Positions 1 through 11,594 of a DNA stretch of 64,000 nucleotides are shown piece by piece (position 1 is the first letter of the stretch; each line of letters opens with the position of its first letter). Position numbers and translations under genes: made by a program. The stretch is taken from positions 26,381,896 through 26,445,895 of the forward strand of contig OZ024808.1 of NCBI GenBank assembly GCA_964017045.1. The letters run 5' to 3'. The stretch comes from Omphiscola glabra. Lineage: Eukaryota > Mollusca > Gastropoda > Lymnaeidae. The notes under the pieces are model-generated. The model was given only the letters and a program-made list of their open reading frames with translations. It was not told the DNA's origin and searched no databases.

Positions 1-429
1 TCTAATTTTTAAATTTTTAGTATATAAAAAATAAATTAGCCAAGGGCGCCAAAAAACCCAGTTACGCCTCTGATTCTCACTTCACAAACGGCCGGGTCAT
101 ACTCAAGCAGGAGATCGTGCTCACGGTGAATTACGTAGAGCTCAAATGGCAAATGATTTACCTGAGATTCAAACTTGATCCAAAGGTAAAAAGTATGTAT
201 TTCTGTACAAGACCTGTCTTCCCGGGCAACCGCCAAACTCAACCTGGTAAAAAAGCTTCCGTACACGAATTGGGGCGCGGGGCAGTAACATCCAGAACTC
301 AAATCCTGGGTAGTGTAAGGTTGGTGATGGACTACAGCACGCCCGTCCAATCTTGGCCAGCAAAATTGCATTGGAAAAAGTGTACTGAATTCAGAATCAG
401 GTCATAAACTCATCTGGGGTGCATTCAAA

Positions 430-1188
430 CAGTGCCGCCTTATGGCATGGGCCCAGGGCCCCTCACGTTTCTAGGAGACTCACTTCTATAGAGGCATCAT
501 GTGTTACATATTTTTAATGAATATTGAAAGATTTTGACAATTGAATTGGATTTAAAATTCCAAATTTCCCAATTTTAACCCACGATATATCAGCGCATTG
601 CAAAATTATTATTATAAATGCGAATCAAAGTTGAACGGTTTTAAATCTTTTAAAGGGGAATAACTCTCGTCAACAAGTTTTACTTTTCCCAGATATGAAT
701 CGGAAAAAAATAAGGAAAAATCAGCCTCGCAGTACAATGGGACAAAAACGTTTGAACTGGCTTTCACTTGTGTGCATTGAAAATGACACCCTTAAGACCG
801 TTGACCAATAATAAAACAATTCTCTGCAAAAAAATTGCGCAAAACGATTATGTTGATTTATATTAAATAATTTATTCTGTCTATCTGTCAAAAATGATAA
901 TTTACCATCCTCTGTGATTATTTATAGTTTATTTCTGATAATGTTTTTAAAATATTATTTATTTTAAAGGATTTTCTTTTTTTGTATCACTACATTTAAT
1001 TCATCGAAGATTTAATTTTATTGAACGTTTATTTTTATTTACATTTTTATTCCTCTTGGTGAGTTGGTGGGAAGCAGGAGCTGTTTGCCCCCCCCCCCCC
1101 CACTAACGTTTGAGCATGGGGGCGAGTGCCTAGGGGGCCTCAGTGCATTGCTGTGACCAGGGCCTCCTATGCTGTTAAGACGGCCCTG
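430..1188. mobile_element. 759-bp hAT-type nonautonomous element with 8-bp TSD
   Basis: It starts CAGTGCCGCCTTA and its other end, read on the minus strand, starts CAGGGCCGTCTTA, so the ends are imperfect terminal inverted repeats. The flanks are an exact 8-bp duplication CATTCAAA at 422-429 and 1189-1196. The interior is AT-rich with no coding potential. The ends resemble those of the short elements at 23923-24107 and 56172-56358. Confidence 0.85.
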
Positions 1189-1675
1189 CATTCAAAACCA
1201 CACACATAGTTGATGTGGCAATCATGCCAACGTAGAGCCGCTAGATCAGTGATTCCCCAAAGTGGACGACAACTTGCAAGGGGTCAATGTCAGTGAAAAA
1301 AAAAATCGGGGGTCCATGAAATGAAAATGGGGGTCAAAGATAGTAGATCTCATGTAAGTAGGTCGTGACTTCCATTTTGGCATTCCATGAAAGGGATATT
1401 TATTTATTCGCGAGTATTTTATTTTTTCACGGAACACTCGAAGAAGCTTTGCGGCGCTCCAGTGTTGAGTGTAGACATGATTGAGAACCATTTCCCTATA
1501 CATCATGTTTCTAATTTCTACTTTATTATATATATATTTAACCCACGATATTTATATATATATATATATATTTACGCCAATTATTTCGCTGCTAAAAAAT
1601 TCCCCCTTACATTAAAAATAATAAATAAAAAAATCTGGGAAATGCTTGAAAACTATTTTAACTTTTGACGATGTA

Positions 1676-1830
1676 ACGTAGCAGTACTGTGAGCTTGTTG
1701 TAGCAGTACTGTGAGCTTGTTGTAGCAGTACTGTGAGCTTGTTGTAGCAGTACTGTGAGCTTGTTGTAGCAGTACTGTGAGCTTGTTGTAGCAGTACTGT
1801 GAGCTTGTTGTAGCAGTACTGTGAGCTTGT
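1676..1830. repeat. 22-bp minisatellite, about 7 copies
   Basis: The unit includes GCAGTACTGTGAGCTTGTTG and repeats every 22 bp with almost no divergence. It is preceded by an (AT)n stretch at about 1522-1571. Confidence 0.9.
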
Positions 1831-2204
1831 CAACGCAGGGCGTCTTTGGATATGGGATTTATTACAAAATAGATGTGTTGGATGTGACTCAAAACGTGTT
1901 TTTAATTGGGGATGTTAATACCGTTGTTTTTTTTCTTCAGCAAACCGGTTAGAAATCTGGTTCTAAACCGGTTTTTACAACCAGGCTCGAATCCAAAGCA
2001 GGGTGAACGGAGTCCCTGTACTCTCTTTTTCTTGTACAAATAAATATTAATATGGGGGGATGAGTTCCCACACTCCCACCTCCTTGAATAATTTTTTTTT
2101 TGCAATGCATTCCAATTTGTTGCGCACAGCCGTGTCAGAGCGACAAAATATTTTATGAGACAGTACCAACAAAGGGCCTTATGGGAGAAGTGTGCTATCT
2201 GCCC

Positions 2205-2630
2205 CACCAATAGTGGCTCACCGGGAGACGATGGTGTAGTGTGCTGTCTGTCCCACCAATAGAGGCTAACTGGGAGACGATGGTGTAGTGTGCTGTCTGC
2301 CCCACCACTAGCGGCTCACTGTGAGACGATGGTGTGGTGTGCTGTCTGCACCACCACTAGTCGCTCACTCTGAGATGATGGTATTGTGTGCTGTCTGCCC
2401 CACCACTAGTGGCTCACTGGAAGACGATGGTATAGTGTGATATCTGCCCCACCACTAGTGGCTCACTGTGAGACGATGGTGTGGTGTGCTATCTGCCCCA
2501 CCAGTAGAGGCTCACCCTGAGACGATGGTGTGGTGTGCTGTCTGCCCCACCACTAGCGGCTCACTGGGAGACGATGGTGTAGTGTGTATCTGCTCCTCTA
2601 TTAGAGGCTCACTGTAGGCTCATTGTGTTG
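2205..2630. repeat. 49-bp minisatellite, about 8-9 copies
   Basis: GACGATGGTGT recurs at 2227, 2276 and 2325 and continues to about 2625. Units are more diverged than in neighbouring arrays. Confidence 0.85.
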
Positions 2631-2949
2631 ACACTCCCCTACCCTTAAACGTATGTTAATGATGTATTTGTCGATCGCACCAATTGTGCAAAATAAATTG
2701 ATTGCGTAACTTTGAAGTTGAAACGAAATATTTCATAATATTTTGATTGGGAAACACCCAGAATCATTTTATATTTTAAACAAATTAAACTTTGTATTGA
2801 TCGTGTTTAGATTTTAATTAAAAAAATGTTCCGATATAGTTTGAAAAAGAATGGTTCTAGTTTCTAGACCAAGAAAGATACATAACATAAGCAATGCCTA
2901 AAAACAAAATTTTATTTTCAATTAATCCTTTAGATGCATATTTTTGTTG

Positions 2950-3373
2950 TATTTATGTACGTGTACGAGATTGATCATTTAATTTATGTAAGTGTACGAG
3001 ATTGATCATTTATGTAAGTGTACGAGATTGATCATTTATGTAAGTGTACGAGATTGATCATTTATGTAAGTGTACGAGATTGATCATTTATGTAAGTGTA
3101 CGAGATTGATCATTTATGTAAGTGTACGAGATTGATCATTTATGTAAGTGTACGAGATTGATCATTTATGTAAGTGTACGAGATTGATCATTTATGTAAG
3201 TGTACGAGATTGATCATTTATGTAAGTGTACGAGATTGATCATTTATGTAAGTGTACGAGATTGATCATTTATGTAAGTGTACGAGATTGATCATTTATG
3301 TAAGTGTACGAGATTGATCATTTATGTAAGTGTACGAGATTGATCATTTATGTAAGTGTACGAGATTGATCAA
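2950..3373. repeat. 26-bp minisatellite, about 16 near-identical copies
   Basis: TGTAAGTGTACGAGATTGAT recurs every 26 bp. It is virtually homogeneous, suggesting recent expansion. Confidence 0.95.
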
Positions 3374-3499
3374 GGGAAATTGATATAAAGGATTTAATAA
3401 TGTCAGAATAATACAGACCTATTGAATTAGGTCATGATGATTCAGACCTATTCAATTATGTAATGCTGATACAGACCTATTGGCTGACACCTACCCTAG

Positions 3500-3693
3500 G
3501 GGTCAGTTCACACGATTAAATTTTACTTCAAGCATTTAATGCAATTCATGTATGAAGCCTTGTCACAACTTTCCAATTACTATTTGAGCAAATCCCCCCC
3601 ACCCCCCCCCCCCCACAAAAAAAAACAAACCACGCACAAAATAGTGCGTTCATACAACAATTATTTGACGCGAAATTTGATCGTGTGAACTGG
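3500..3693. mobile_element. Fold-back MITE (CAGTTCACACGAT family), degraded copy
   Basis: The left end TCAGTTCACACGATTAAA is inverted at the right end (TTTGATCGTGTGAACTG). It shares the internal motif TAGTGCGTTCA with the elements at 27753 and 36905. A poly-C/poly-A run at 3592-3630 interrupts it. Confidence 0.7.
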
Positions 3694-3984
3694 CGCTAAT
3701 TACGGATAGATCAGAGCAGCTGAGCGCTTCGCGCCATTTTTCACGCCATAACATTTCCGAGACTAAAGTTTGGCGCGGAAGTGCGGTCTGCTGGGTGCGT
3801 CTTTGAGGCGATGCCGCTTGAATGCCCTTATCGGGGTTCAGTAGGAGAGTGTCGTCCACACTTGACATGGTCTCCTCCTGGCAGCTGATTAAACATCTCA
3901 TTTTTTTGGTTGCCGAGAAATTTATTTAAAAGTTGTTAAGGTAATTTCCTAGAGGATTTTACCCCTCTTTACTCTTTACACATT

Positions 3985-4262
3985 AGACTATCCTCTACTT
4001 ACAAATCATACCATCCTCTACTTACACATCATACTGCTATACTCTATTTACACAACATTCTATCCTCTATCTACACATTATACTATTCTCCATTTACACA
4101 TCATACTATTCTCCATTTACACATCATACGATCCTCTATTTACACATCATATTATCCTCTACTTACACATCACACTATTCATTTTTTACAAACCATACTA
4201 TTCTCCATTTACATTTCATACTGTTCCCTATTTACTCATCATATTATCCTTTACATATTTAC
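3985..4262. repeat. About 24-bp degenerate tandem repeat
   Basis: Repeated CTATTTACACATCATACTAT-like units, moderately diverged, directly upstream of the CT microsatellite. Confidence 0.75.
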
Positions 4263-4305
4263 TTGTCCCATCTTTACATCGCTCTCTTACTCATTTTTCC
4301 CTTCT

Positions 4306-4354
4306 AGCGCTCTCTCTCTCTTTCTCTCTCTCTCTCTTTCTCTCTTTCTCTCTT

Positions 4355-4453
<99 letters not shown>

Positions 4454-4545
4454 TTCTCTCTTTCTCTATCTCTTTCTCTCTCTCTCTCTTTCTCTCTCTC
4501 TCTTTCTCTCTCTCTTTCGCTCTCTCTCTCTTTCTCTCTCTCTCA
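4306..4545. repeat. (CT)n/(CTTT)n microsatellite upstream of the pseudokinase gene
   Basis: About 240 bp of nearly pure pyrimidine, with CT repeats interrupted by TTT at intervals. It ends about 140 bp before the predicted start codon. A promoter-proximal GAGA-like role is possible but unsupported. Confidence 0.9.
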
Positions 4546-4682
4546 CTCACACACACATACAAACACTCTCTACCGCACACAAACAATTGATACATTAAGC
4601 TTTGAATTATATTTCCTCTCCCCCCCCCCCCACCCCGACTTTCTCTTCCACGAAGACTATATGTGACCTGAGCCAGAGCGCG

Positions 4683-5894
4683 ATGGCGTCGACCAGCAAA
4701 TGGGACCCTTGGGGGACAGAGAATCAAACAGCAGACAAACCGCTCACGTCCCAGCCAGGTGACCTCCTCCAATTGTGGCACATGGCGTCGACACAGACTC
4801 TCTGCACGAGAGGGGGATATCCCAGAGTAACTTTTCCCAGATCACACGCGAGCCCCGCCGAGTCACCCAACCTGACATTTTTACCACAATACGAATGCGA
4901 TTATTCAAGGGTACCCTCCTATTCATGTCCGGTGGATACGCCAGAATTACATCTATCGGCTCTAAATTCTCCGAAGCCTTGCCAGCCGAGCGCCAGTAAC
5001 CAAGGGAGATCAAAACTGTCAATAGATAAAAGAAGTGCGAAAAGACCCAATAGTAAAATTGTTTTGGGTGTAAGTCTTAAAGTGAAACACATACCCCGCA
5101 AGCAGCAGACCCAACCAAAGTCTGCCTCCTGCACAGACGAACAAATGGTTAGCGATACACTCCAAACCCACGAACGCGCAGCGCTAAACGGTAAAAAAAT
5201 ACGGAAGAAGTGCGTGTCCCAGCACGCCCACGGCAGCTTCCCGCCTCTCTTCGACAAAGCTCGCCTCAACAGCTCTCACCGCCAAACCCCTCACCGCCAG
5301 AAACGCTCCAAGACTCAAGACACCAAGTCCGACACTGGCTGCTCGATCAAGTGCCAGACGTTTCAATCCCTTCCCCGCCTGCACTCAACGTTCTGGGACT
5401 ACGAGCCCGGCGAGCTGGTCGTCCAGGCAAAAAAAAACCCTACGGAAACCGACCCGCTGGTCAGAGAGGGTTCCAGGATTGCATCAAAAACGCCGGAGCA
5501 AACGACGCGCGCCCACAACAGCGACCGCCTCTATTTTTCGTGCTTCCCACTTCTGGTAGAGAAATGCGACGGTACGAACAGACAAAGGCACAAGACTCTC
5601 TCCAGGTTGCTGAGGGGGAGATGCGCACTGGTCACGCCCGAGCTGGACAAGGCCGACTTTGACGTGATTCAGCAGGACGTGCGAAGGTCGGAACTCGGGG
5701 ACAAGGTCACGATCTCGAGAAGCGCCATGACCCAGACTGGGAAACAGAGAAACGACCACAAAAGTATGTACCGGAAGCACCGGAGCTGTGTGGCGGCATC
5801 GAAGGCCAGCGGGTTGTTGGAAGAAGCGCGAGACGCGGGGTTGGTGCTCCACAGCGTGAGACGCCCTTTTGACATACCCGTGGTGTCGTATCAG
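4683..5894 (+). CDS. Pseudokinase gene exon 1, N-terminal disordered region (residues 1-404)
   Basis: The ATG at 4683 has G at -3 and G at +4, a good Kozak context, and begins MASTSKWDPWG. The frame is also open upstream, but that sequence is C-rich/CT-repeat DNA, so this ATG is preferred. The 404 residues are rich in Ser, Thr, Lys, Arg and Gln, with many KR/RK clusters and no recognisable domain, so they are probably disordered and possibly nuclear or scaffold-like. The exon ends in TATCAG followed by GTAAGG at 5895, phase 0. The end of the exon plus its donor is repeated twice more downstream (see the repeat at 5871-5992); reading past the first donor meets an in-frame TGA at 5916. An upstream 5' exon cannot be excluded, because a weak acceptor-like CGAAG lies just upstream. 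Confidence 0.7.
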
Positions 5895-5992
5895 GTAAGG
5901 AGGGAGACGCTCTTTTGACATACCCGTGGTGTCGTATCAGGTAAGAAGGGAGACGATCTTTTGACATACCCGTGGTGTCGTATCAGGTAAGA
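5871..5992 (+). repeat. Triplicated 46-bp unit carrying the exon 1 splice donor
   Basis: Three tandem copies begin at 5871, 5917 and 5963 (GACATACCCG...), exactly 46 bp apart. Each contains the exon 1 end TATCAG followed by GTAAG. This gives three near-identical 5' splice sites, with GT at 5895, 5941 and 5987. The unit is not a multiple of three and has TGA at its start, so only the first donor keeps the downstream frame without a stop. Confidence 0.9.
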
Positions 5993-6208
5993 ATTCATTC
6001 GCACCCATTATTTTGCACATGCTCCTTCCATTAATCACCACCACAATCCATCAAGTTACCACTTTGATCTATGTACTCATCTTATAATCATTTGAAACCA
6101 TGTATGAGTATGCTATCGTAATATATTCTGTATAAGTCATTAAAAATAATAATAAAGGGCAAAAATTCTTGTTATTGCATACTTTTTAATTATTTTTTTA
6201 ACCCCTAG

Positions 6209-6707
6209 CAATATCCCAAACAACAGCCTCCCAACTTCTTTCCGAACGTGTGGCAGGCGATTCTCAGAAGCCGGGATAAAAAGACCCCAGAAATGGAACA
6301 AATAGACAACAACACGACCTCTGAAGACGATGAGCTCGCAGAACCGACCGAGGCCGACACAAACGCCAGCCAATCACAAAACTCGGCCGCGAAGTCCGCC
6401 TCGTACAGCTCCGTCTGGCCACCGTCGGAATCACGTGACGAGGCCAGCCAATGCAGCGCGTCCTCTGCCGGGGACCACGTGAGCCGAAACAAACGCAGAG
6501 GGAAAAAGCCCGCCAAGCTGACCGCGAACAGCACCAAGAACGACGGCGTGGGTCTGTTCACCGTCCTGAAAGAAGTCAGAGAGATTCTTTTCGCCCCGTA
6601 CAATCCATACAGTCACCAGGACGTCGATGATGCTGACTTGCCAGAGTGGCGTGGGTTCGAATCCTCGTCTCAGGACGCCGACAGTAAACTGAATTCAGTG
6701 CAGTGTG
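6209..6707 (+). CDS. Pseudokinase gene exon 2, acidic/Ser-rich linker (residues 405-570)
   Basis: The acceptor is CCCCTAG before 6209 (phase 0) and the donor is GTAATG at 6708 (phase 1). The encoded stretch begins QYPKQQPPNF and includes acidic and Ser/Asn-rich runs (EMEQIDNNTTSEDDE) and a basic patch (RNKRRGKKP). No domain is recognised. Reading beyond the donor reaches a stop at 6743, so splicing is needed. The codon composition is GC-richer than the flanking introns, as in the other exons of this gene. Confidence 0.7.
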
Positions 6708-7344
6708 GTAATGTATGGCTTCAAGAATTTTCCCTTTCAAAATAATTTAAATTTCCCACAAAAGAAGTCAGTTTTATTTAAACTTACTAGTCATGTATCC
6801 AAGTTTACAATTTTAATTTTGTCCCAAGACTTTCTCCTATAATTTTTTTAAAATTATAACACATGGGCAAAGACAACATTATGCCTTGTTTTTGGAGAAC
6901 TCGTTATTGACATTATACACAATACAACGACAAACAAAGAAGAAAAAAAGGGTTTAGAAAATGTTCGTACATTAGTTATAGTATCACTTGCTTATGTGTG
7001 TGTTATATTCATATCATTTATATAAAGAAATAGTAGTAGATTCGTGAAAGATTGAAAGAAACATAGTCGGACAATCAAATAAATATGTCTGCTAACAGAT
7101 TTCATCAGAAGAAGAATATATATATATATAAATTAAATAAAAATGAAATAGAAATTATCTATGATCATGTAACAAAATGGTTAAAAATTAGTTTTGTCTC
7201 GTTCTCACTCCCACCCATAGAAACTCAATCTGCCTTTTTTTCCCCTCCCTTCTTTCAGTAGTTTCAACCCGATATTACCTCCCCTTCGCCCAACGTTTAA
7301 TTCAGCTATCTAACATTCTCCCGTACCTTCCTTCCCACACTCAG

Positions 7345-7544
7345 GCTGTTTGCCCGAACCGTCCGCGACAGAGGCAGACGCGAAGAGACACACAGTCACC
7401 TCACCAAAGCTTATCTCCGACGAGGTCAAGCGAGAGTGCTCCGTTAAAGGTTACGAGGTCCTCCGAGGTCTGTGGCGTGGCGCCAGTTACCAACATAGTA
7501 ACATTTTTCTGGCGTGTAACAGAGTTAAGCCGGAGTTTTCCCCG
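7345..7544 (+). CDS. Pseudokinase gene exon 3, start of kinase N-lobe (residues 571-637)
   Basis: The acceptor is CACACTCAG and the split Gly codon is completed from exon 2. The donor is CCCG/GTAGGT at 7545, phase 0. Residues 607-619 (YEVLRGLWRGASY) correspond to beta1 and the glycine-rich loop, followed by a beta2-like SNIFLACNRVK. The loop keeps two glycines (612, 616) but not a full GxGxxG. An earlier donor was considered but does not fit the phase of exon 4. Confidence 0.65.
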
Positions 7545-7676
7545 GTAGGTCAGAAGCCCAGCAGTGGTGTTGTTAGTTTTAGAAGTTTGAAGATAAACCA
7601 AGTTAAAGGTAGTTTACAATTCATCATGGGTTGGTCTCTTTAGGAGTGATAGTTTCTAAATCGAGGTTTGCTTAAA

Positions 7677-7806
7677 AATCAGGGGTTGGTGGCCTAAATC
7701 AGGGGTTAGTGTCTAAATCAGGGGTTAGTTCAAGGGTTAGTGTCTAAATCAGGGGTTAGTTCAAGGGTTAGTGTCTAAATCAGGGTTTAGTTCAAGGGTT
7801 AGTTTT
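7677..7806. repeat. About 20-bp tandem repeat in intron 3
   Basis: Repeated AAATCAGGGGTTAGT units with GTGTCT or TCAAGG spacers. Confidence 0.8.
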
Positions 7807-8009
7807 TAAAAAATGATAATGAGTAGACAGTGGTCAGGTTTTGCCACAAGAGATAAACAAGTAGTGGGAGAGAATCCCAAAGAAAAGAAAGTAAAACCGA
7901 GAACATGTTGACAAAAATACTTTTTAAAAGAGAAAATTTATAATCAGAATGACATTTAAAATTTAAAAAAAAGAACATATCTTATGAAGATGAAGGCTGT
8001 TTAAAGTCA

Positions 8010-8222
8010 GAAAGTTCGTGATTCTGAGAGTTCATAATTCAGAGAGTTCGTAATTCAGAGAGATTGTAATTCTGAGAGTTCGTAATTCTGAGAGTTCATA
8101 ATTCAGAGAGTTCGTAATTCAGAGAGTTCGTAATTCTGAAATTTCGTATTTCAGAAAGTTCGTATTTCAGAGAGTTCGTAATTCTGAGAGTTCGTAACTC
8201 TGAGAGATCGTCATTCAGAGTC
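8010..8222. repeat. 16-bp tandem repeat in intron 3
   Basis: GAGAGTTCGTAATTCT and variants recur about 12 times, ending about 235 bp before exon 4. Confidence 0.85.
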
Positions 8223-8455
8223 TAACTAGATGAAAGTTCTTGATCAGCATTGTGATTACAAAATGTCAAGATCCGAGTCGCACTGCCCACCGTTTGCCGT
8301 GCGTGCATGTATCCGTACCTTCAAGAACACGTTCTGTTCAAACGTAGATATTCAAAACTGCTCCACGGCAGACGCTACAATCTTACAAAATACCATCACC
8401 GATTCTAGTTCGAGAAAATAATGATGTCTACTTCGACTGTGTTTCCATTTGCCAG

Positions 8456-8584
8456 GTAGAAATCGTGGCATTTGAGCAGCCGTACAGCAACCTAACGAGC
8501 AGCCTGTATGCTGCGTGTGGGAGAGCGACAGCCAGGCACCGCATCAACAACAGGATACCAGCAATACCGGCACAGAAAAACTTG
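8456..8584 (+). CDS. Pseudokinase gene exon 4, beta3/alphaC region (residues 638-680)
   Basis: The acceptor is TTTGCCAG and the donor is CTTG/GTAAAT at 8585; both ends are phase 0. It begins VEIVAFEQPY. The VAFE at 641-644 aligns with the VAIK of active kinases, with Glu644 in place of the ATP-anchoring lysine. The following helix-like segment is basic (ATARHRINNR) and has no obvious alphaC glutamate. The exon ends in QKNL, which joins VMLLHRF of exon 5 as the usual alphaC-beta4 passage. Confidence 0.65.
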
Positions 8585-8606
8585 GTAAATTTGGTGAAAA
8601 CCCACA

Positions 8607-8821
8607 GGTCTCTAGCTATGTCAGGTCTCTAGCTATGTCAGGTCTCTAGCTATGTCAGGCCTCTAGCTATGTCAGTATCTAGCTAAAACAAGTCTCTAGG
8701 CCTCTAGCTATACTAGGTGTACCAGGTATCTAGCTATAACATTTATCTAGCTATAATAGGTATCTACCTATAAAATGTATCTAGCTATAACATGTATCTA
8801 GCTATAATAGGTATCTAACTC
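8607..8821. repeat. 17-bp tandem array, left part (split by a LINE)
   Basis: Units such as TATCTAGCTATAACATG. The same array resumes at 9643 after the LINE fragment. Confidence 0.85.
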
Positions 8822-9642
8822 AGCTCTCCCCACCTCATTTCAAGTAGGTAACTCAGACATACAGTTTACATACTCCACTAGGAATCTTGATTTATTCTGT
8901 CTAACAACATTTCTCTCGATAATCATATCTCTCACATTTGTCGTTCTGCATACACCGCTATCCGTCAGATCAGCTCCATCCGCCACTACCTCACAGTTAG
9001 TGCAACAAAAACCCTAGTCTATGCTCTTTTAATCTCTCGTCTTGACTATTGCAACTCTCTTCTGTCAGGTTCACCAAAACACTTCTTAGAAAAACTACAA
9101 AAGGTTCAATACTCAGCTGCTAGGCTAGTTCTAAAGGCAAAAAAACGTGATCACGTCACACCACTACTTCATTCACTTCATTGGCTCCCTGTACAAGCAC
9201 GGATTGACTACAAACTCTATGTTCTCTGCCACAACTTTTTCTCGAATTCCTGCCTTTCCTATCTAACCGAACTTCTCTCTGTCTATTCACCCCTTCGACA
9301 GCTTCGCTCCTCCGTAGACGGGCGTATTCTTTCTGTCCCCAAGACTCGCACAAAAGCAGACGGTGAAAGATCTTTCTCTTACTGTGCCCCCAAACAATGG
9401 AATTCTCTTCCACAACACATCAGAAATATAACAACCATCACACTCACAGCCTTCAAAATTGCACTCAAAACACATCTCTTTAAACTCTACTATCCTGACT
9501 GATTCCCCCCTCTGACCGTTAAACGATGCTTTGTTTTGTTTTTTTAATTAATGGAAGTTAATTTTTAATTTTTAAGTTCATGATTATGTTTGTTAAATTG
9601 TATGTACAGCGTGGTGAGCTATAGAAAACTACCAATAATAAT
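8822..9642 (+). mobile_element. 5'-truncated CR1/L2-like LINE fragment (family A)
   Basis: Near 9030 the frame reads SRLDYCNSLLSG, then LHSLHWLPVQARIDYKL and CAPKQWNSLPQHIRN, the characteristic C-terminal region of CR1/L2-type reverse transcriptase polyproteins. It ends in an (AAT)n tail. It shares its sequence with 53220-54140. It is inserted in the 17-bp array. Confidence 0.85.
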
Positions 9643-9706
9643 AATCTAGCTATAATAGGTATCTAGCTATAACATGTATCTAGCTATAACATGTATCTAG
9701 CTATCA
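9643..9706. repeat. 17-bp tandem array, right part
   Basis: A continuation of the CTAGCTATAACATGTAT units found at 8607-8821, on the far side of the LINE. Confidence 0.85.
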
Positions 9707-9814
9707 CCTATTTACTTCTTACCTCAGACTGAACCCCCACCCATTATCATGTATATCTAAAATTTCAATTTAGCGCTCCCCCCACCACACCCAAAATCCC
9801 TTCACACCTGGCAG

Positions 9815-10026
9815 GTGATGCTGCTGCACAGGTTCTGCACCACTAACGCCGTGTACCAGGTGACGGAACATTTCCCCTGGCCGTCCTTGTCCCACCTCAT
9901 CAGCACGTCCACCAACGGCTGGGTGGGGGCCGTGAGGAAGGGGCTGACGGAGGAGACGCGCAGGAGCATCTTCAGGCAGATCTGTAGCGGCATGTCGCAC
10001 CTCCACCTCATAGGAGTCATACACGG
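9815..10026 (+). CDS. Pseudokinase gene exon 5, hinge to catalytic-loop start (residues 681-751)
   Basis: The acceptor is CACCTGGCAG (phase 0); the donor is CACGG/GTATGT at 10027 (phase 2). It reads VMLLHRFCTTNAVYQVTEHF, then SLSHLI (hinge and alphaD). An alphaE stretch with IFRQICSGMSHLHLIGVIHG is a clear kinase signature leading into the catalytic loop. The donor is the first unit of a roughly 50-bp minisatellite that fills the start of the intron. Confidence 0.85.
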
Positions 10027-10562
10027 GTATGTACAATCCATGTTCTGTACACACTGGCTACAGCACTCATCACGTTATGTACTAAACAGGACATGTACAC
10101 ACTGGTTACAGCACCCACCGCGTGATGCGCACAAGCCAGGGTATGTACACATCTGTTGCAGCACCCATCATATGATGTACAAGCCAGGCTATGTAGACAC
10201 TGGTTACATCACGGGATGCGTACAAACCAGGGTATGTACATACTCGTTACAGCACCCATCATGTGATGTACAAGCCAGAGTAGGTCCATACTCTTTACAG
10301 CACCCATCATGTGATGTACAAGCCAGGGTATGTACACACTCGTTACAGCACCCACCACGGGATGCGCACAAGCCAGGATATGTACACACTGGTTACAGCA
10401 CCCACCACGGGATACGCACAAGCTAGGGTATGTACACACTGGTTACAGCACCCACCACGGGATGCGCACAAGCTAGGGTATGTACACACTGGTTACAGCA
10501 CCCATCACGGGATGCGCACAAGCTAGGGTATGTACACACTGGTTACAGTACCCATCATGTGA
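10027..10562. repeat. About 50-bp minisatellite starting at the exon 5 donor
   Basis: TGTACACACTGGTTACAGCA recurs every 50 bp (10381, 10431, 10481). Most units contain GGGTATGTAC, the same string as the exon 5 splice donor at 10027. Confidence 0.9.
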
Positions 10563-11594
10563 TGCACTAACCATGGCCGTAATCCCTGATCCTATAAAGC
10601 ATGAGGAGTTAGTAGTTTTCTATTAAAAACAGCCGTGATGAGATAATGACCCTCTATATCAGTGAGTGGTCAAATGGTGATCCGCGGAATGGCACCGGTC
10701 CGCGAAGAAAATGTAACTAATAAATCTACAACCGGTCCTTGGGGACTTTTCGAAACACAGGTCGGAAAAATTTAATATTTTGAGAAATGCTGCTCCATTT
10801 TGTAAAGGATTTTAGGAAACGACTAGATTGGATATTCTTAGTTTTAAATACACCGATATTTCAATACGGACGATGAAGTGTATTGCTACCACACTAGACC
10901 TACATCCATCAATTCACATAGGAATGAATGTTATGAGTTCAGTACCCTTCGGTATTTGAATATGGACAATCGAGTGTTTTGTCAATATCCATCTATTAGT
11001 GTAAGAGTATTTTTTGGTCATTTTATTTATAAAGCTCATATAATACAAAAAAAACGAATTCGGGGCCCACGGCCCCAAACATAACGTTATAAAAAGTTCA
11101 TAAACCCCAGTATTTGATTCTGGATAATGATGGCTATATAGGTGCCAAGTTTGGTCAATCCATGTAAAAGCCTTTGTGGAAAAAACCCACAAACAAAATT
11201 TTCCCTTTAATATATATATGATAAGGTGTGATTTGGTATAAATATAATATTTTACGAGTGATGTGTATGTGTGTGTTGTTGTATTTTTTTTTTGGGGGGG
11301 GTGGCATTTAACCAAGGTAATCCCGCATATAGCTTTACCGAATTCAGGAAGTTAAAGTTACGGTGGATTTTTCCTTCAAGATGACAAGCAATAATTATAC
11401 ACTGACACAATGTTGTGGTTAAATGGACGTGTAAATGGGACTTTCGGGAGTAACCGCGGTCAACATTGATGGCTGAATGGTCTCCTTTGGCTGTACTCAC
11501 CCTGGTTATACTTGACATCACAACCATTTGTGTCATATGTGTATACTTGACATCACAACCATTCGTGTCATATATAATTCCAATGTCTCAACAG

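Noticed and set aside
4287..4781. Minus-strand Arg/Glu/Lys-repeat ORF
   Set aside because: It is the antisense of the (CT)n microsatellite.
6640..6665. tRNA T-arm-like string GGGTTCGAATCC
   Set aside because: It lies inside coding exon 2 and no acceptor stem or anticodon arm can be drawn around it.
7456..7470. Alternative exon 3 donor (GAG/GTCCTC)
   Set aside because: It has a poor consensus and would remove the glycine-loop region; the GTAGGT donor at 7545 keeps phase and gives a full N-lobe.
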